A stretch of DNA of 64,000 bases, taken from Terebella lapidaria. Taxonomy: Eukaryota; Annelida; Polychaeta; Terebellida; Terebellidae. The stretch is taken from NCBI GenBank assembly GCA_949152475.1, contig OX424564.1:38066165-38130164 (forward strand), written 5' to 3'. The notes beneath the pieces are model-generated. The model searched no databases, was not told the origin of the DNA, and worked only from the letters and a program-made list of their open reading frames with translations. Below, piece by piece: positions 1 to 11,134 of this stretch; position 1 is the stretch's first letter; each line of letters begins with the position of its first letter. Made by a program: the position numbers and the translations under genes.

Positions 1-3000
1 AATGCATCAAATAATAATTTATTTTGTCCCAAAGAAAGTTGATTATTTCCTTCAATAAAGCTGTCACATATGATCTTCTTTTGTTGCATGGAAAAACTTT
101 GCAGGTTGAAATTTGTAATAACTTGTGACAGGAGGGGGCTGGAAGCGACAAGCATTCTCTGGCGGGCTGCTCGATAGGTTGGACAATCCAGGATGTAGTG
201 TGATATATTTTCATTATGGAAACCACATGAGGCACATTCAGCAGAATTAATGAAATTATACTTCTTTCTATGACTGTTTAAGCCACTGAGCCCCATGCGC
301 ATACGTGCCTGATGTACTGGAGCACGACCAGTGCCATACGAAAACAACGGATTGCTATCTGGAAATAAGGAGTGTTTTACTCTCCGCTTGAAAATGGGAA
401 AAGTTTGAGAAGATTTCAGAGATGTATTCATTTTGTTCCAAGCATTAGAAGCAGACAAAAAGAAAGATTTCTTAAACGAAACGGTTCGTGCTCGCGGAAC
501 TCTTAAATTCCGAGAGTTCCTCACTTCATATTGGTGTATATCAGAAACCAAGTTCGGACAGGCTTCACGGAGGTAGGGCGGAGTAAGGTTGTTCATAATT
601 TTGTAAAACATGGAGAGCTGATAGTAAGTACGTCGTGTTTTTAGTGTGGGCCAACCCAACTCTGATAGTAGAGCAGCGTTACTGACGGAGTTGTATGCAC
701 CTGTGCATGTGATAGCCGCAGATCTTTGAATTTTTTCCAAGGCACCCGACAAATGTTCAGGGCAGTTATTATATAACAAGTTACCATATTCTAAAATTGG
801 GCGGATGAAAGTCGTATAAATATTTTGTTTGCATTGTCTTGGTAACATATTTGACATTCTCTTCAACATGTTCAACGATGGCCCAGCTTTGGATATTCTA
901 TCTTGGATGTGTTTTTCCCAATTCAAATTATCTGTGAATAATACTCCAAGATGGCGATGTTCACGTACTATCTGAATTTCCTGTCCATTGAACATAATCG
1001 GGCTGTTGGCAAACGATTGTCTATGTTTTGAAAAAATAATGGCTTTTGATTTTACAGCGCTGAAAGACACAGCCCACTGACTTGCCCAATTATTCAACGT
1101 TTCAAGATCAATATTAAGTTCTAGTATACTATGGTTCGGGTCCGTAATCGGCTTCATCAGACATGTGTCATCTGCATATAAAAATATGTCACTATTTATG
1201 TCAATTGTTATATCATTTATGAATATCAAAAATAGCAAAGGTCCAAGTATTGAGCCTTGAGGAACTCCTGCATCTATATCCAATAGCGGAGACTGTTGAC
1301 CCTGAATGACTACCCTTTGCTTTCTATCAAGTAAGTAATTTTTTAACCAATTCAGGAGTGACGTTTCTATGCCCAGAGAATGAAGTTTGTGGATTAGTCC
1401 TGTATGCCATACTTTGTCGAATGCCTTGGAAACATCCAGAAATACCATACAAACGTCCACTTTGTCATCAAGATTCTGATATATTTTATGCGTTATCATT
1501 AATAACTGATTCATAGCTGAATCCAGCGGTTTGAATCCAGAATTCCTCCAAGTCAACAAATTGTAACTGGAGCAGTAATCGTATAAACGATTAAAAATAA
1601 TTCTTTCTAGAACTTTCCCGACAACTGAGAGAAGTGACACCGGTCTATAATTGCATTTATTCTGATGGTCACCCTTTTTATATATGGGTGTAATATTTGC
1701 AAGTTTCCATAACGTAGGGAATTTTCCTATTCTCAATGACTTGTTAAATAAATCGGTAAGATAAGAACTGACAGGCCCCGCTAAATTTTTCAATAACCTG
1801 GCACTTATACCGTCCGGACCGTTGGCTTTTCCTACGTCAAGATTGGATAAAATGTGTAATACTTCTTCATTTTGGACATGTATATGATGCAACCTTGAGC
1901 GCGTCACAATTCTTAGAGGCGGCAATGCACACGGAGGTGCTTGAATGGCACATTGTTCAGCGAAATATTCGTTCAGGAGAATAGCTTTTTCCAAATTCGT
2001 GGAGTAGTCAATGTTATTATCGTGTAACGTGGGAACTCCTGGTTTAGCTTTGCTGCCAAGCAGCTGTTTAGATATTCTCCAGTATTCTTTCTGAGATATG
2101 GGATTGTTGAGTTTATTAATCATTTTTTCATCATAAGCCTGTTTCGCGAGCACGCGTACCGTTTTCGCTCTTTTTCTTTTTTCTTTGTAAGTTTCATAAT
2201 GCTGTGGATTCCCAGAGCGGCGATATCGTCTATGCCAACGATCTCTAACAGCGTCCGCATGGCGACACGCACCAGTAATATACGGTTTGTCGCGTGGTCT
2301 TATCGTGATGCACTTATATGGAATAAATTGTTTAGACGTTTCCAAAATGAAGGTAGTAAATCTGTCCGTGCACAGATCAATATCATCAGTGTCAAAAATG
2401 AAACCTCGTACTGCTTGGCGTAGACCAGGAAAATTAGCATTGGAGTAATCCCATATCTCTCTAGAGAAAGGTTTGTCTCTGTTGTATGTGAACGCACAGG
2501 TGCAGGTCACTATACAATGGTCTAAATTTGCAATGGGAGGATGGACCTGGATATTTTTCATGTAGCCAGGAGAGTCCGTAATTAATAGATCGAGTAGACT
2601 TGCTGACACCTCAGTAAGTCGTGTGGGTTCCGTTACCATCTGAAATAAGTTGAACGAGTTAACGATATCGACAAGTTTTAAACCAAGTTCACTCGTAGGA
2701 TGATTATCGTTCCAATCAACGCATCTGTCGTTGAAATCTCCCGTGATTATGACACAATCAAAATTAAAAGATAATGCCGCGTCCATGCTATGTTGGAAAG
2801 CTTCAAGGAAATTGTTAACATCACGTGCCAAGTCTGATGTTGATGGTGGGCGATAGAACACCGACACTAGCATGGATTTAATGCCAACCCTCAACTCAAT
2901 CCATAAGGATTCAACATCACCAGACTCTAGATCATGGCGCCTATTTGAAACAAGATAATCTGACACATATATAAACACCCCTCCCCCATGTCTATTTCGA

Positions 3001-3194
3001 TCCCTGCGGTGGATATAATACCCATCAATGCATATGTCGTCGTTATTAATATTTGCATCGAGCCATGTTTCACAGATGCATAATAAATCGATACCTTTGC
3101 TCAGAACGAAACTTGAAATTTCGTCGAGTTTCATATTTGTGTTCATTGATTGACTGAAGGTTCCAAGACTACGAGCATTAATATGACATCTGAA
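1..3194 (-). CDS. LINE pol protein: AP endonuclease plus reverse transcriptase, partial at C-terminus
   Basis: I read every codon of this frame from a TGA at 3195-3197 down to base 1 and found no stop, giving about 1,064 codons. Residues are numbered from the codon after that TGA. The endonuclease shows NARSL (6-10), YRPPS (from 114), GDFND (152-156) and LDH (224-226), the expected catalytic landmarks. The RT shows GPDGIS (around 459), NYRPVS (from 515), AFDKVWH (from 591), GVPQGS (from 643) and the catalytic YADD (673-676). A C-terminal zinc knuckle of form CX2CX8HX4C lies at 987-1004. The protein would nick target DNA and copy its own RNA there (target-primed reverse transcription). There is no ATG before the first endonuclease motif; the natural N-terminus is probably the leader ORF in another frame (3178-3420), separated by a one-base shift near 3180-3200. 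Confidence 0.92.
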
Positions 3195-3420
3195 TCATTT
3201 TCTCCTCTTTGGGTCCGGGGTTAATATGTATATCCCCGGAACACACCAGTAGCAGAGATATACACAACAATGGAAGCAAGAGAATCAATAGTCCATCTGA
3301 CGAAATCCCAGGCGACTGAACAGGTGTGGACATCTTTACAAACCTTTTCTTTAGTGGCCTCCCATAACAGAAAGAATGCCAGAGACCTATAGCAGCCCGA
3401 TATTGTCCGAGACATATCAT
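3178..3420 (-). CDS. LINE N-terminal leader ORF with hydrophobic segment and 2A-like NPGP motif
   Basis: This 80-codon ORF ends just upstream of the endonuclease frame. Residues 43-60 are strongly hydrophobic (leucine-rich), followed by SGDIHINPGP at 61-70 (GDIHINPGP is encoded by 3211-3237). Many CR1-like elements begin their pol ORF with a motif of this type, and 2A-like ribosome-skipping sequences (consensus DxExNPGP) are known from APE-type LINEs. Here the usual glutamate is histidine, so skipping activity is uncertain. The ORF ends at a TAA (3178-3180) while the endonuclease frame runs in another register, so either one base was lost or gained near 3180-3200 or a programmed shift is used. 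A lesion in this copy is the simpler reading. Confidence 0.6.
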   Translation of the reverse strand: MICLGQYRAAIGLWHSFCYGRPLKKRFVKMSTPVQSPGISSDGLLILLLPLLCISLLLVCSGDIHINPGPKEEKMIQMSY

Positions 3421-3437
3421 GGTGGATCATAGATGAC

Positions 3438-5222
3438 GATTGTCAACAGCACATGCTTGTCGCCATCACCCCCCTCAAGGTGAGTTTGAATTTGAACGTA
3501 GTATATTATATTAGTCGCGTGTAAGAGCTTCACATTTGCACAAAGTAGGTTTGTATGAGCCGTCCCGGTGTACATATAGCACAATATTACATACATATTC
3601 ATCATGGGTAAGAGAGAGCTTAGAAAGGACCCAGGTGTGGAGACAGTGATAACATACGATATAACATGCCTCATTTTCAGAAACGTTCGTGCGTCCTATT
3701 TGATTGCACAATGAAACATGCGAAAACAATACAAAGATGTTACTACCAAAAAAAGTTACAAATATTATCTAAAACGAAGATGAAACAAAATATGAATCCG
3801 AACAGAATGCCATGGTATATTTGAACAGTAACTGTGTTCTTTATATAATATTCATGTCCACCATATCTTCGAGGGTCACAGTTATAACAGGCACCGTACA
3901 ATTCGAGTTATTACCGTTCGGTTGAGAATATACAAGTCGGAAAAATTGTAGCCGTACCCGAACGTAAGCATCAATGGTGAAAATGAACCCCAGTACTTTG
4001 GCAGTATTAACCACGAAGAACTTTATAAATCTTTGAGACCGTGAACGTGAACACATAAGGGCTTCACATGAACTTTGACACGGAATACCAAATATCCCCC
4101 CCCCCTTTCCGTTGATGTATGAACTCCAAAACAAAAACAACAAACATCAGACCGAATGTTATTAAAATAGGTTACCGGACAATCCTAGTTCAGCAGTTAA
4201 TAGTTTGAGAGGAAAGTCTCGCAGTGAGTATACTCTATATCATCATACCTGACATGGCGTCCATAAAATTAGAATCAGAATCCTTCCTGTGCAACTCATA
4301 TGTAGTCCTGATTGAGGCATAGCCATGAATATGCCATAGATCGAGCATTGTTGAACTCAAAGTGGTTTATGGAAACAAGCAACTAACACACATACACACG
4401 CATACATCTTTGGATGGAGAAGCAGCGAATTATGTGTACACGTGTAGTGCTAATTGACTACAAACAATTGCACGGTACAAACACCAAAATCTATCCCTCC
4501 CAATCTTCATTTTCGACAAATTCCCGGACAACGATTAACTTTCTCGCTCGATGCCCACACTCGGTCTCGGCTAATCAGGGCTTGGAGGGATGGAGTCGTG
4601 AGGTGGCGTGGTGTTTGATGTTGTCTCCGGGCGGCTGTTGATCCTATTAACCTCTAATTAGGTACTTATAGAGCCACAGCTGACCGACGTCACTGCACCC
4701 AGTCCGAGGCCTCAACACGACGCCAATGTTGACTCCAACTTGTTAAACGTTGCCGGAAGTCCTCTGAAATACAGATAAATTTGAATTTTTATGGGTCTTG
4801 TTGCTTTTTGTGTGACTAGTGGATTGCTATGTTTGAACTTCCGCAATCTGAAAGTTCAGTCATATGATTTGGAGCATGTATTATCAAACAATATTGCATA
4901 ACGATGAAGACTGAAATGTGACTTGTATGAAAAAAAAGCATAACCGTATGTATGGAAACAAACTGTGCATCCTGTTTGGTGGAATATCATGCATGTCATG
5001 AGTAGCACAGTAATTTTTTGGGACGTTTTCTGTCAGGCGTCATGAATGTGGGAGAGTATAATTGCATCCCAATAGAGCAGATTGTGCAGGCAATGACTCT
5101 TTCGGGTGTAGTATAATTTCGTGAAAGTATGCAGAACATTTAAATAAATGGCGGGAATGGACACAGACATGTACATAGCATAGTGTTTGGCAGAAATATT
5201 ATGCAAGAATCCATCTCATGTG
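3438..5222. other. Interspersed DNA without a recognisable gene
   Basis: No coding sequence is recognised; short ORFs on both strands have no family signature. A run of C lies at about 4098-4110. A 15-bp piece at 4169-4183 matches a transposon terminus described separately. Part of the left end may be the 5' UTR of the LINE. Confidence 0.5.
4169..4183 (+). repeat. Solo copy of the terminus AGGTTACCGGACAAT
   Basis: These 15 bases are identical to the left end of the TIR element at 27,057. The sequence diverges immediately afterwards and no matching right terminus (TCCGGTAACCT) is seen nearby, so this is a decayed or truncated relative, or a short chance match. Confidence 0.45.
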
Positions 5223-5226
5223 TATG

Positions 5227-6407
5227 CTACGGTGGCTTCTTTCGGCCATGATTTTTTTTTATTTTCAAGAACTTATGTAAAATTTATGTTGGCAACGAAA
5301 ATCATTTTAGACGTGACGAAAATCAATTTCATCGTGACGAAAATGTTTTATACGTGTTGAAAATCATTATAAACGTGACGAAAATGTTTTAAACGCATCG
5401 AAAATGTTTTAATCGCATTGAAAATCATTTTAAACGCAACGAAAATGTTTTAAACGCAACGAAAATAGTTTTAAACGCAACGAAAATATTTTTAACACAT
5501 TGAGAATAGTTTTAAACGCAACGAAAATGTCTTAAACGCGTTGAAAATCATTTTAAACGCAACGAAAATGTTTTAAACGCGTTGAAAATCATTTTAAACA
5601 CAACGAAAATGTTTTAAGCACGTTGAAAATAGTTTTAAACCCAACGAAAATGTTTTAAACGCGTTGAAAATCATTTTAAACGCAACGAAAATGTTTCAAA
5701 CGCGTTGAAAATAGTTTTAAACACAACGAAAATCCGGTCCTGTCTGTTGCTGTCTGAAAATCTGGTCCTGTCGAAAAGCTCGGTCCTGTCTGTTGTTATG
5801 GGTAAATCCATGATTGTGTAAGGTGCGTTTTCCAAAATGGCTGCCCTATTCATCACGTGACTCACTACGAGGAAGAGTAATGCATTTTGTTGCACTGTTG
5901 CAGTCACGTTTAAAACATTTTCGTTGCGTTTGAAACTATTTTCAATGCGTTTAAAACATTTTCGTTGTGTTTAAAACTATTTTTAACGTGTTTATAATAT
6001 TTTTGTTGCGTTTAAAACTATTTTCAATGCGTTTAAAACATTTTCGTTGCGTTTGAAATGATTTTCAACGCTTTTAAAATATTTTCGTTGCGTTTAAAAT
6101 GATTTTCGTTGCGTTTACAATATTTTCGTTGCGTTTAAAATGATTTTCAACACGTTGCGTTTAAAATGATTTTCAACGCGTTTAAAATATTTTCGTTGCG
6201 TTTAAAATGATTTTCAATGCGTTTAAAACATTTTCGTTGCGTTTAAAACATTTTCGTCACGTTTAAAATGATTTTCAACGCGTTTAAAACATTTACGTCA
6301 CGATGAAATTGATTTTTGTCACGTCTAATTTGATTTTCGTCGCCAACATAAATTTTGCATAAGTTCTTGAAAATAAAAGAAAATATGACCGAAAGCAGCC
6401 ACCGTAG
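5227..6407. mobile_element. Fold-back element built from inverted arrays of a 20-bp unit, with TATG target duplication
   Basis: The ends are inverted: CTACGGTGGC at 5227 and GCCACCGTAG ending at 6407, continuing inward for about 120 bp of near-identical arms (CTTTCGG.CAT, then TTTTCAAGAACTTATG). Both ends are flanked by TATG (5223-5226 and 6408-6411), a plausible target-site duplication. Inside the arms, units like AAACGCAACGAAAATGTTTT run head to tail at 20-21 bp on the left (about 5275-5735) and in opposite orientation on the right (about 5905-6345). A unique core of about 170 bp lies between. No transposase is encoded, so the element is non-autonomous. ORFs across it are translations of the repeat. 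Confidence 0.8.
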
Positions 6408-6411
6408 TATG

Positions 6412-7898
6412 CATTGAATAAATGTAAAAAAAAATAAATATACCCAACACGAAATCCTGCTCAAAAATATGTCACTACTATGCTGCACAAATTAGCACTG
6501 GTTAGGCAAGGTACAACATTATGCCATAGTCGCGTTAGATAATGGGGGTATAAATATTTTGTCACTGCAACTGAACAATCTGCACAATTACGTCATGAAG
6601 TTGCTCAGATGACGAGATCAACCTCGCCGTTAAGAGCCTTGAGGTCTGGTGATGTGTTCGGTGTCAAAACAACCAACAGGTGCCCCCGGTGATCACCAGC
6701 CTCCAGGGGCGGGTACACACCAATGTCCGTGTGTGTTAACAAGGGCTGGTCCAGGCCACACTGCCCGAGGGCGATAGATTCAGGACTAACGAGGGATAAG
6801 CTTACGTAAGCTGGCACGTAATATAGAATCACAGACAGTATCGTGTGAGGAACATTTGCCTCAGGGTGTGGCTGATTGTATTTGCCATGTAGTGATCACG
6901 GAGTCACAGAATGATGTAGTGGACAGAGAGAAAATTTAGTCAATTTCTGGAGGTCGTAAAATGACTGTAATGTCTTTTGACCGATTTGTTGTAAATTGGC
7001 AGGTTTCGCGCTGCTGTGTCACTGGCCAACAAAACGTCACATCAGGCATCCAGAATGCACTTTGTATGCAAATGAATTTAGGCTCATGTGCTGCCATCAC
7101 ACCATCATTACGGGAAACATTTAACTCCTCAACAAATGAGGTGCCACAAGCTGGCATAAACTGGTCAGACTCAAATTAGCGTGAGCCTCTGATGTAAATA
7201 GTCTTGCTAATGTAATAGGCCATTACCAGCAGTCGGAACTACTTGTAAAAGACAACCAATGTATCTCCCGTCCTGCAACAATAACCTCAAACAACAATTT
7301 GCATAATCTGTCATGTTAAGTTTATGACCTACGAGGGCCGTTTCCATGGAAATCGCTCATTGCTGCATCTATACATCAAAGTTTCGAGACACGTTCAATT
7401 ACTAGCAACAAAAAACGAGGATCATCTTTTCGGGGGCAAGCCACACGCCTATAGACTTCTGTACAGCAGACAAGTGGGACGAGCGCTCAATAAAGGTGAC
7501 CTGACAAGCTGAATATGGACGGCACGTTCTCTGACGCCTACTGCACGTGTCAATTAACCACACACATCAGACAACAGGCACTCATCCCACTCACTACCAA
7601 ACTCTCCGTTAGATAGTTTTTTTTGTTTCTCGAGGCGAACCCCGACACAATAACGACTGAAATACAGCTACGTCGTGCATCCATGCTACTGCACAAACGT
7701 GGAATTGTTCGCGCAAAAATTGAAACAAATTGATCCTTGTTTCCAGTGTGTTGTACATCATATTGTTGCTCCTTGTTAGTGCCTGAATACTGCAAAACGT
7801 GAACCACAAATACACCGACACCGCTCATTACCAATATGTCATCAAACCTTTTTCATATTACAATAAATGACACTAATTAAGTGGCGATTTGGCATTTT
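6412..7898. other. Interspersed DNA, nothing recognised
   Basis: ORFs of 60-94 codons occur on both strands but overlap each other and show no conserved motif. No repeat copy elsewhere in the window was noticed. Confidence 0.45.
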
Positions 7899-8073
7899 TG
7901 AATTGAATTGAATTTATTCCACCAATCAATCAATACATGTATACAGACAGGCAAACAGAATTACAAACATGAAAGGTGAAAAGGGAAATGCTAGAAGCTT
8001 AGAGCTCATCAATTGCATTACCCAAAACAATAATTATAACAACAATAATGGGGGGAGGGGGGGAGGGGGGGAA
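7899..8073 (-). repeat. Probable LINE 3'-end fragment and G-rich tract
   Basis: On the minus strand the sequence ends in AATAAATTCAATTCAATTC (7899-7917), the short-repeat tail typical of truncated LINE copies. A (GGGGGGA)-type run occupies about 8049-8073. Assignment to a specific element is not possible from the sequence alone. Confidence 0.35.
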
Positions 8074-9374
8074 TTGGACCTGGAGATTTGTTTCGTATCA
8101 CTTGACCCCGATGTCTATTTTTATAGGATTTTATCAATTGCGAACTAACCTGAGATCTGACCACAAAAACAATGTGATATCATCTGGTCAAATTCTCTGA
8201 AAACATTTCTGCTGAACCCCCGTGAAACCTACCGAATTCCTGTGAAAAGATAATAAAGTATAGAAATTACCACGAACTTATACGAACAGGAAATAATTCA
8301 AATCTGCTGTCAAAATATTATTAACAAATAACAAAATGTGTAATATTATTTTACATATCACGATAATTCATTCAAGAATTATATTAACTGGGTGGAACCT
8401 TTTCCATGTATTATTCAAAACTTGTTTACATTTCGTATTGATTGTGAATTTCATTGGTCTATTGATTGTTCTCTATTTACTGGAAGAAGTTTATGAACAA
8501 CCAACTACAGGTATATGTTGTTGCTTTTAATGCAAAGTTTATTTTAGAAGGTTACTGGAGATGTGTCCAGTGATGATTTATGAAACTGGCTGTATTTTTT
8601 TCACAAAAATTGCCAGTTTGACTTTTTCATATCATAAATGATCAAAATCAAGGTCACTGTAGCCATCCATTTGAATTTGTCAATATTCAAGCTCATTCAC
8701 GAAGCATCGTAGAAGTAAAAAATATGTATACTCAATACAGCTAACATTTTGAGGGAAGGGGGTGATTAAAAACCATCAATAAAAATTTCAATGGCGAAAT
8801 AATGGAACTGATAATGGCTCAAAACAATAGTGTTTTGAATTAACACAAACATTTTTCTCCCTGACCTGTTGGAAATTCGAAATGGCCCTCACGTGCAGAT
8901 GATCGGAATAGGCCAAGTTACAAATTCTATTATTTAAGAAATGATGAGACGCCCTGAATCATATGCCAGATACCCAAGTCATTTAAAGACTTGAGAGCAA
9001 TGCTACTTGATTTGGAAGTTTACCAATTAACAGCAGAAGTGGTCAGTTAAACATACATCAGAGCTACTGGATTATTTTGGTAATACTCGTCATTTATTTG
9101 CATATAACTGATCAGATAAAGTGGCTAGGATTTCCACTAATACATTGAGCACTGTTCCGTATTCCACAACCTGTTGATGATATCGAGTTTTGTCACTGTA
9201 GGGACAAGTTGGTAACTTGTTCCACAAAATTCCACAAAAATGTTATCAATAAGAAAATAAACCATATTTACTCCATCTATTTCAGTATATTTGTATGAGG
9301 CGTCAGAGTCGTAGAGAAAAATGAATTATTACTTCAGTTAAGAATGAGGTATAGTTGTGTACACAGTGGAAAAA
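8074..9374. other. AT-rich DNA, nothing recognised
   Basis: No ORF with a family signature is seen on either strand. The stretch leads into the reverse transcriptase relic at 9375. Confidence 0.45.
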
Positions 9375-10030
9375 TCAAATGTTTTGATATACGTTACCGT
9401 TGAAAGTGTGTGAGCATGTAGATATTCCAATAAACATTGGAATTTTTTTTAATATCCACATTTGGTTCATACCACTTCTAGAATAGATTGTTTCATAGTA
9501 CTTTTGGAGACCATGTTTAATTTTAGACAATATAACAGTTGATACTTTAGGGATTTGGTAGAATAGGATGCTGAACCTGAAATATATCTTTGTTTGTGTA
9601 GATTTTTGTATAATCCAATATAAGTTTGGTAGATTGGAATCTTTACTTGAGGTAGTAATACGAAACGAATGCAATACAGACACATGGTTTGATAATCTAT
9701 CCTGTTTGGGAACGGTAATGTCTTGGTATGCATTATTGGAATTAGTTTTGTTGGAAATATCCAGTTCGTCAAACAGGCACTGTATATAGTATGCTTTACA
9801 AACAAAAACAACATTATTACAAGCTTTTTCAGCAGTTACAATGACGAACATTTCTTGAAGTTTCAACAAACTATTAGCGACCACAGAATCATTGAAGACA
9901 GAGCTACATTTAGTACTGACTGACTTTGACAAAACATTAATGCGTTTATTAACCAATGACCTAATCTGTTTGACCCATTCTGACAGAGAATCAGTTTCCA
10001 CCTTTTCTTGCTTTGTCCATTTTCTGGCAA
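9375..10030 (-). pseudogene. Decayed Penelope-like/unclassified reverse transcriptase, N-terminal half
   Basis: A 208-codon ORF (9375-10001) and an overlapping one in another frame (9467-9814) together match the first half of a reverse transcriptase family that I recall as common in mollusc and cnidarian genomes. Visible landmarks are an upstream region with SEWVKQIRSLVNKRI, the core EKACNNVVFVCKAYYI, a LPNLYWI block, then in the second frame YISGSASYSTKSL, and back in the first frame LQKYYETIYSRSGMNQMWIL. The alternation of frames shows at least two frameshifts, and the catalytic IDD part is missing. The Penelope-like label rests on the pattern of the companion fragment at 51,830. Two other relics of what looks like the same family are at 29,510 and 51,830. 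Confidence 0.65.
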
Positions 10031-10060
10031 GCTCCTCAACTGTATCTCCATGGAAATTAC

Positions 10061-10096
10061 CGAGGCTTGTAATTTATCTGTAAATTACAAGCCTCG
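10061..10096. repeat. Perfect 16-bp inverted repeat (hairpin) with 4-nt loop
   Basis: CGAGGCTTGTAATTTA at 10061-10076 is exactly complementary to 10081-10096, with the loop TCTG. It lies just beyond the N-terminal end of the reverse transcriptase relic and could be part of that element's terminal structure or an independent short inverted duplication. Confidence 0.85.
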
Positions 10097-10244
10097 GGCT
10101 TCCAACGATACACGTAAATGGTGGTTGCCCACGTTTTGAACATAAAATTGAATTATTATTGTCGCCTCCATCAGGAGGCGACATACTCAAATACGATAAA
10201 AACGGCCCATGGATAGATGCGTTGGTCCGGTCCTGCAATAGTAC

Positions 10245-10530
10245 CGCAGCATTTGTTTACAAAAAAATTAGTGTCAACAAAGCAGATGGAGGCAATCACT
10301 AAAAATATATAGTCCAGTTTTGTGAATTGATTTCAAATTTTCTTCATGCCTGACAACCGCAAAATATTGCGAGTATTTCGATAGATTTGTCCGATCAAAC
10401 AGCGGCTCCCCTGGAATTCCCCACTCCGTGGAGATGGCTTGTTGATGTATCATCATGGCTTGAGCACTGTTCCGAAAGATGTCATTTTGAATGAGGACGT
10501 ATTGCCGACCATTCAAATTGTGATAATGGC
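10245..10530. repeat. Dispersed repeat, copy 1 (partner at 14,975)
   Basis: The order of short blocks (CAGCATTTGTTT, a block around ATTGAGAGTATTT or its GCGAGTATTTCG counterpart, then GAGCACTGTTCCGAAA) recurs at 14,975-15,190. Similarity is patchy, which indicates an old family. No coding capacity is seen. Confidence 0.5.
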
Positions 10531-11100
10531 CGGGGGGAAAAGTTTGTCAAAAAATATTTGTGCACGTAGCGGATCCCTTCTTATCAACCGATGTACCCAG
10601 TACAGAGCTATGCACTGCTAAGAGGCGACACGTGTCTTCTACTACATTTCCTGACGCTTACTTGTTAGTGCTGTAGAGAGAAAAAACGCCAGTGGGGGGT
10701 CAACTTTATCAACTTTACAAATATTACATCACTGACGGGTATCATTTCTACAAAAAATACATATGTATTACTGACTCTAAAACGGCTCTGTTGGAAACAA
10801 TAGTACAGGGGTAAATGTTCATTTCTAGCCTTAAGTTGAAAATGCACATCCTACCCTTTGAGAGAAACTTTGGCACCATTTCTTCGGAAGAATGCAATTT
10901 GGATTTGTATGCATAATTCTGAACATACTCCATACGTAATCTACGTGTTTTCCATTTTTTAAAATATGATAAATTGGAAGAAATACATGGACTTGGAAGT
11001 AGTCACAGAAGTCAGTAATTATATCACATTGAACTTTAAATAACACATTGTAACATAGCAATAGTGGAAAAAAGTTCATACCATCTGAACAGATTTTAGA
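10531..11100. other. Nothing recognised
   Basis: AT-rich sequence with overlapping short ORFs and no family motif. It leads into the microsatellite at 11,101. Confidence 0.4.
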
Positions 11101-11102
11101 GG

Positions 11103-11132
<30 letters not shown>
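11101..11132. repeat. (GA)n microsatellite
   Basis: A run of GA dinucleotides with one C interruption. On the minus strand it reads as a CT-rich tail directly after AAATAAA, so it may mark the 3' end of the LINE remnant to its right. Confidence 0.85.

Positions 11133-11134
<2 letters not shown>

Larger units (their letters stand above)
1..3437 (-). mobile_element. Non-LTR retrotransposon (LINE, CR1/Jockey type), 3' end outside the window
   Basis: The minus strand carries a LINE with an AP-type endonuclease followed by a reverse transcriptase and no visible RNase H. The order from high to low coordinates is a short leader ORF, the endonuclease, the RT and a C-terminal CCHC knuckle. The pol frame is still open at base 1, so the end of the ORF and the 3' UTR lie outside. 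The 5' boundary is not resolved; I place it near the start of the leader ORF, and a 5' UTR could extend further right. Conservation of the long frame suggests a young insertion. The clade (CR1 versus Jockey-like) is inferred from the NARSL, PDG, NYRP, GVPQGS and YADD motifs and was not tested by phylogeny. Confidence 0.9.

Noticed and set aside
6243..6488. 81-codon minus-strand ORF at the fold-back's right end
   Set aside because: It runs through the 20-bp repeat arm and out of the element, so it is not a gene.
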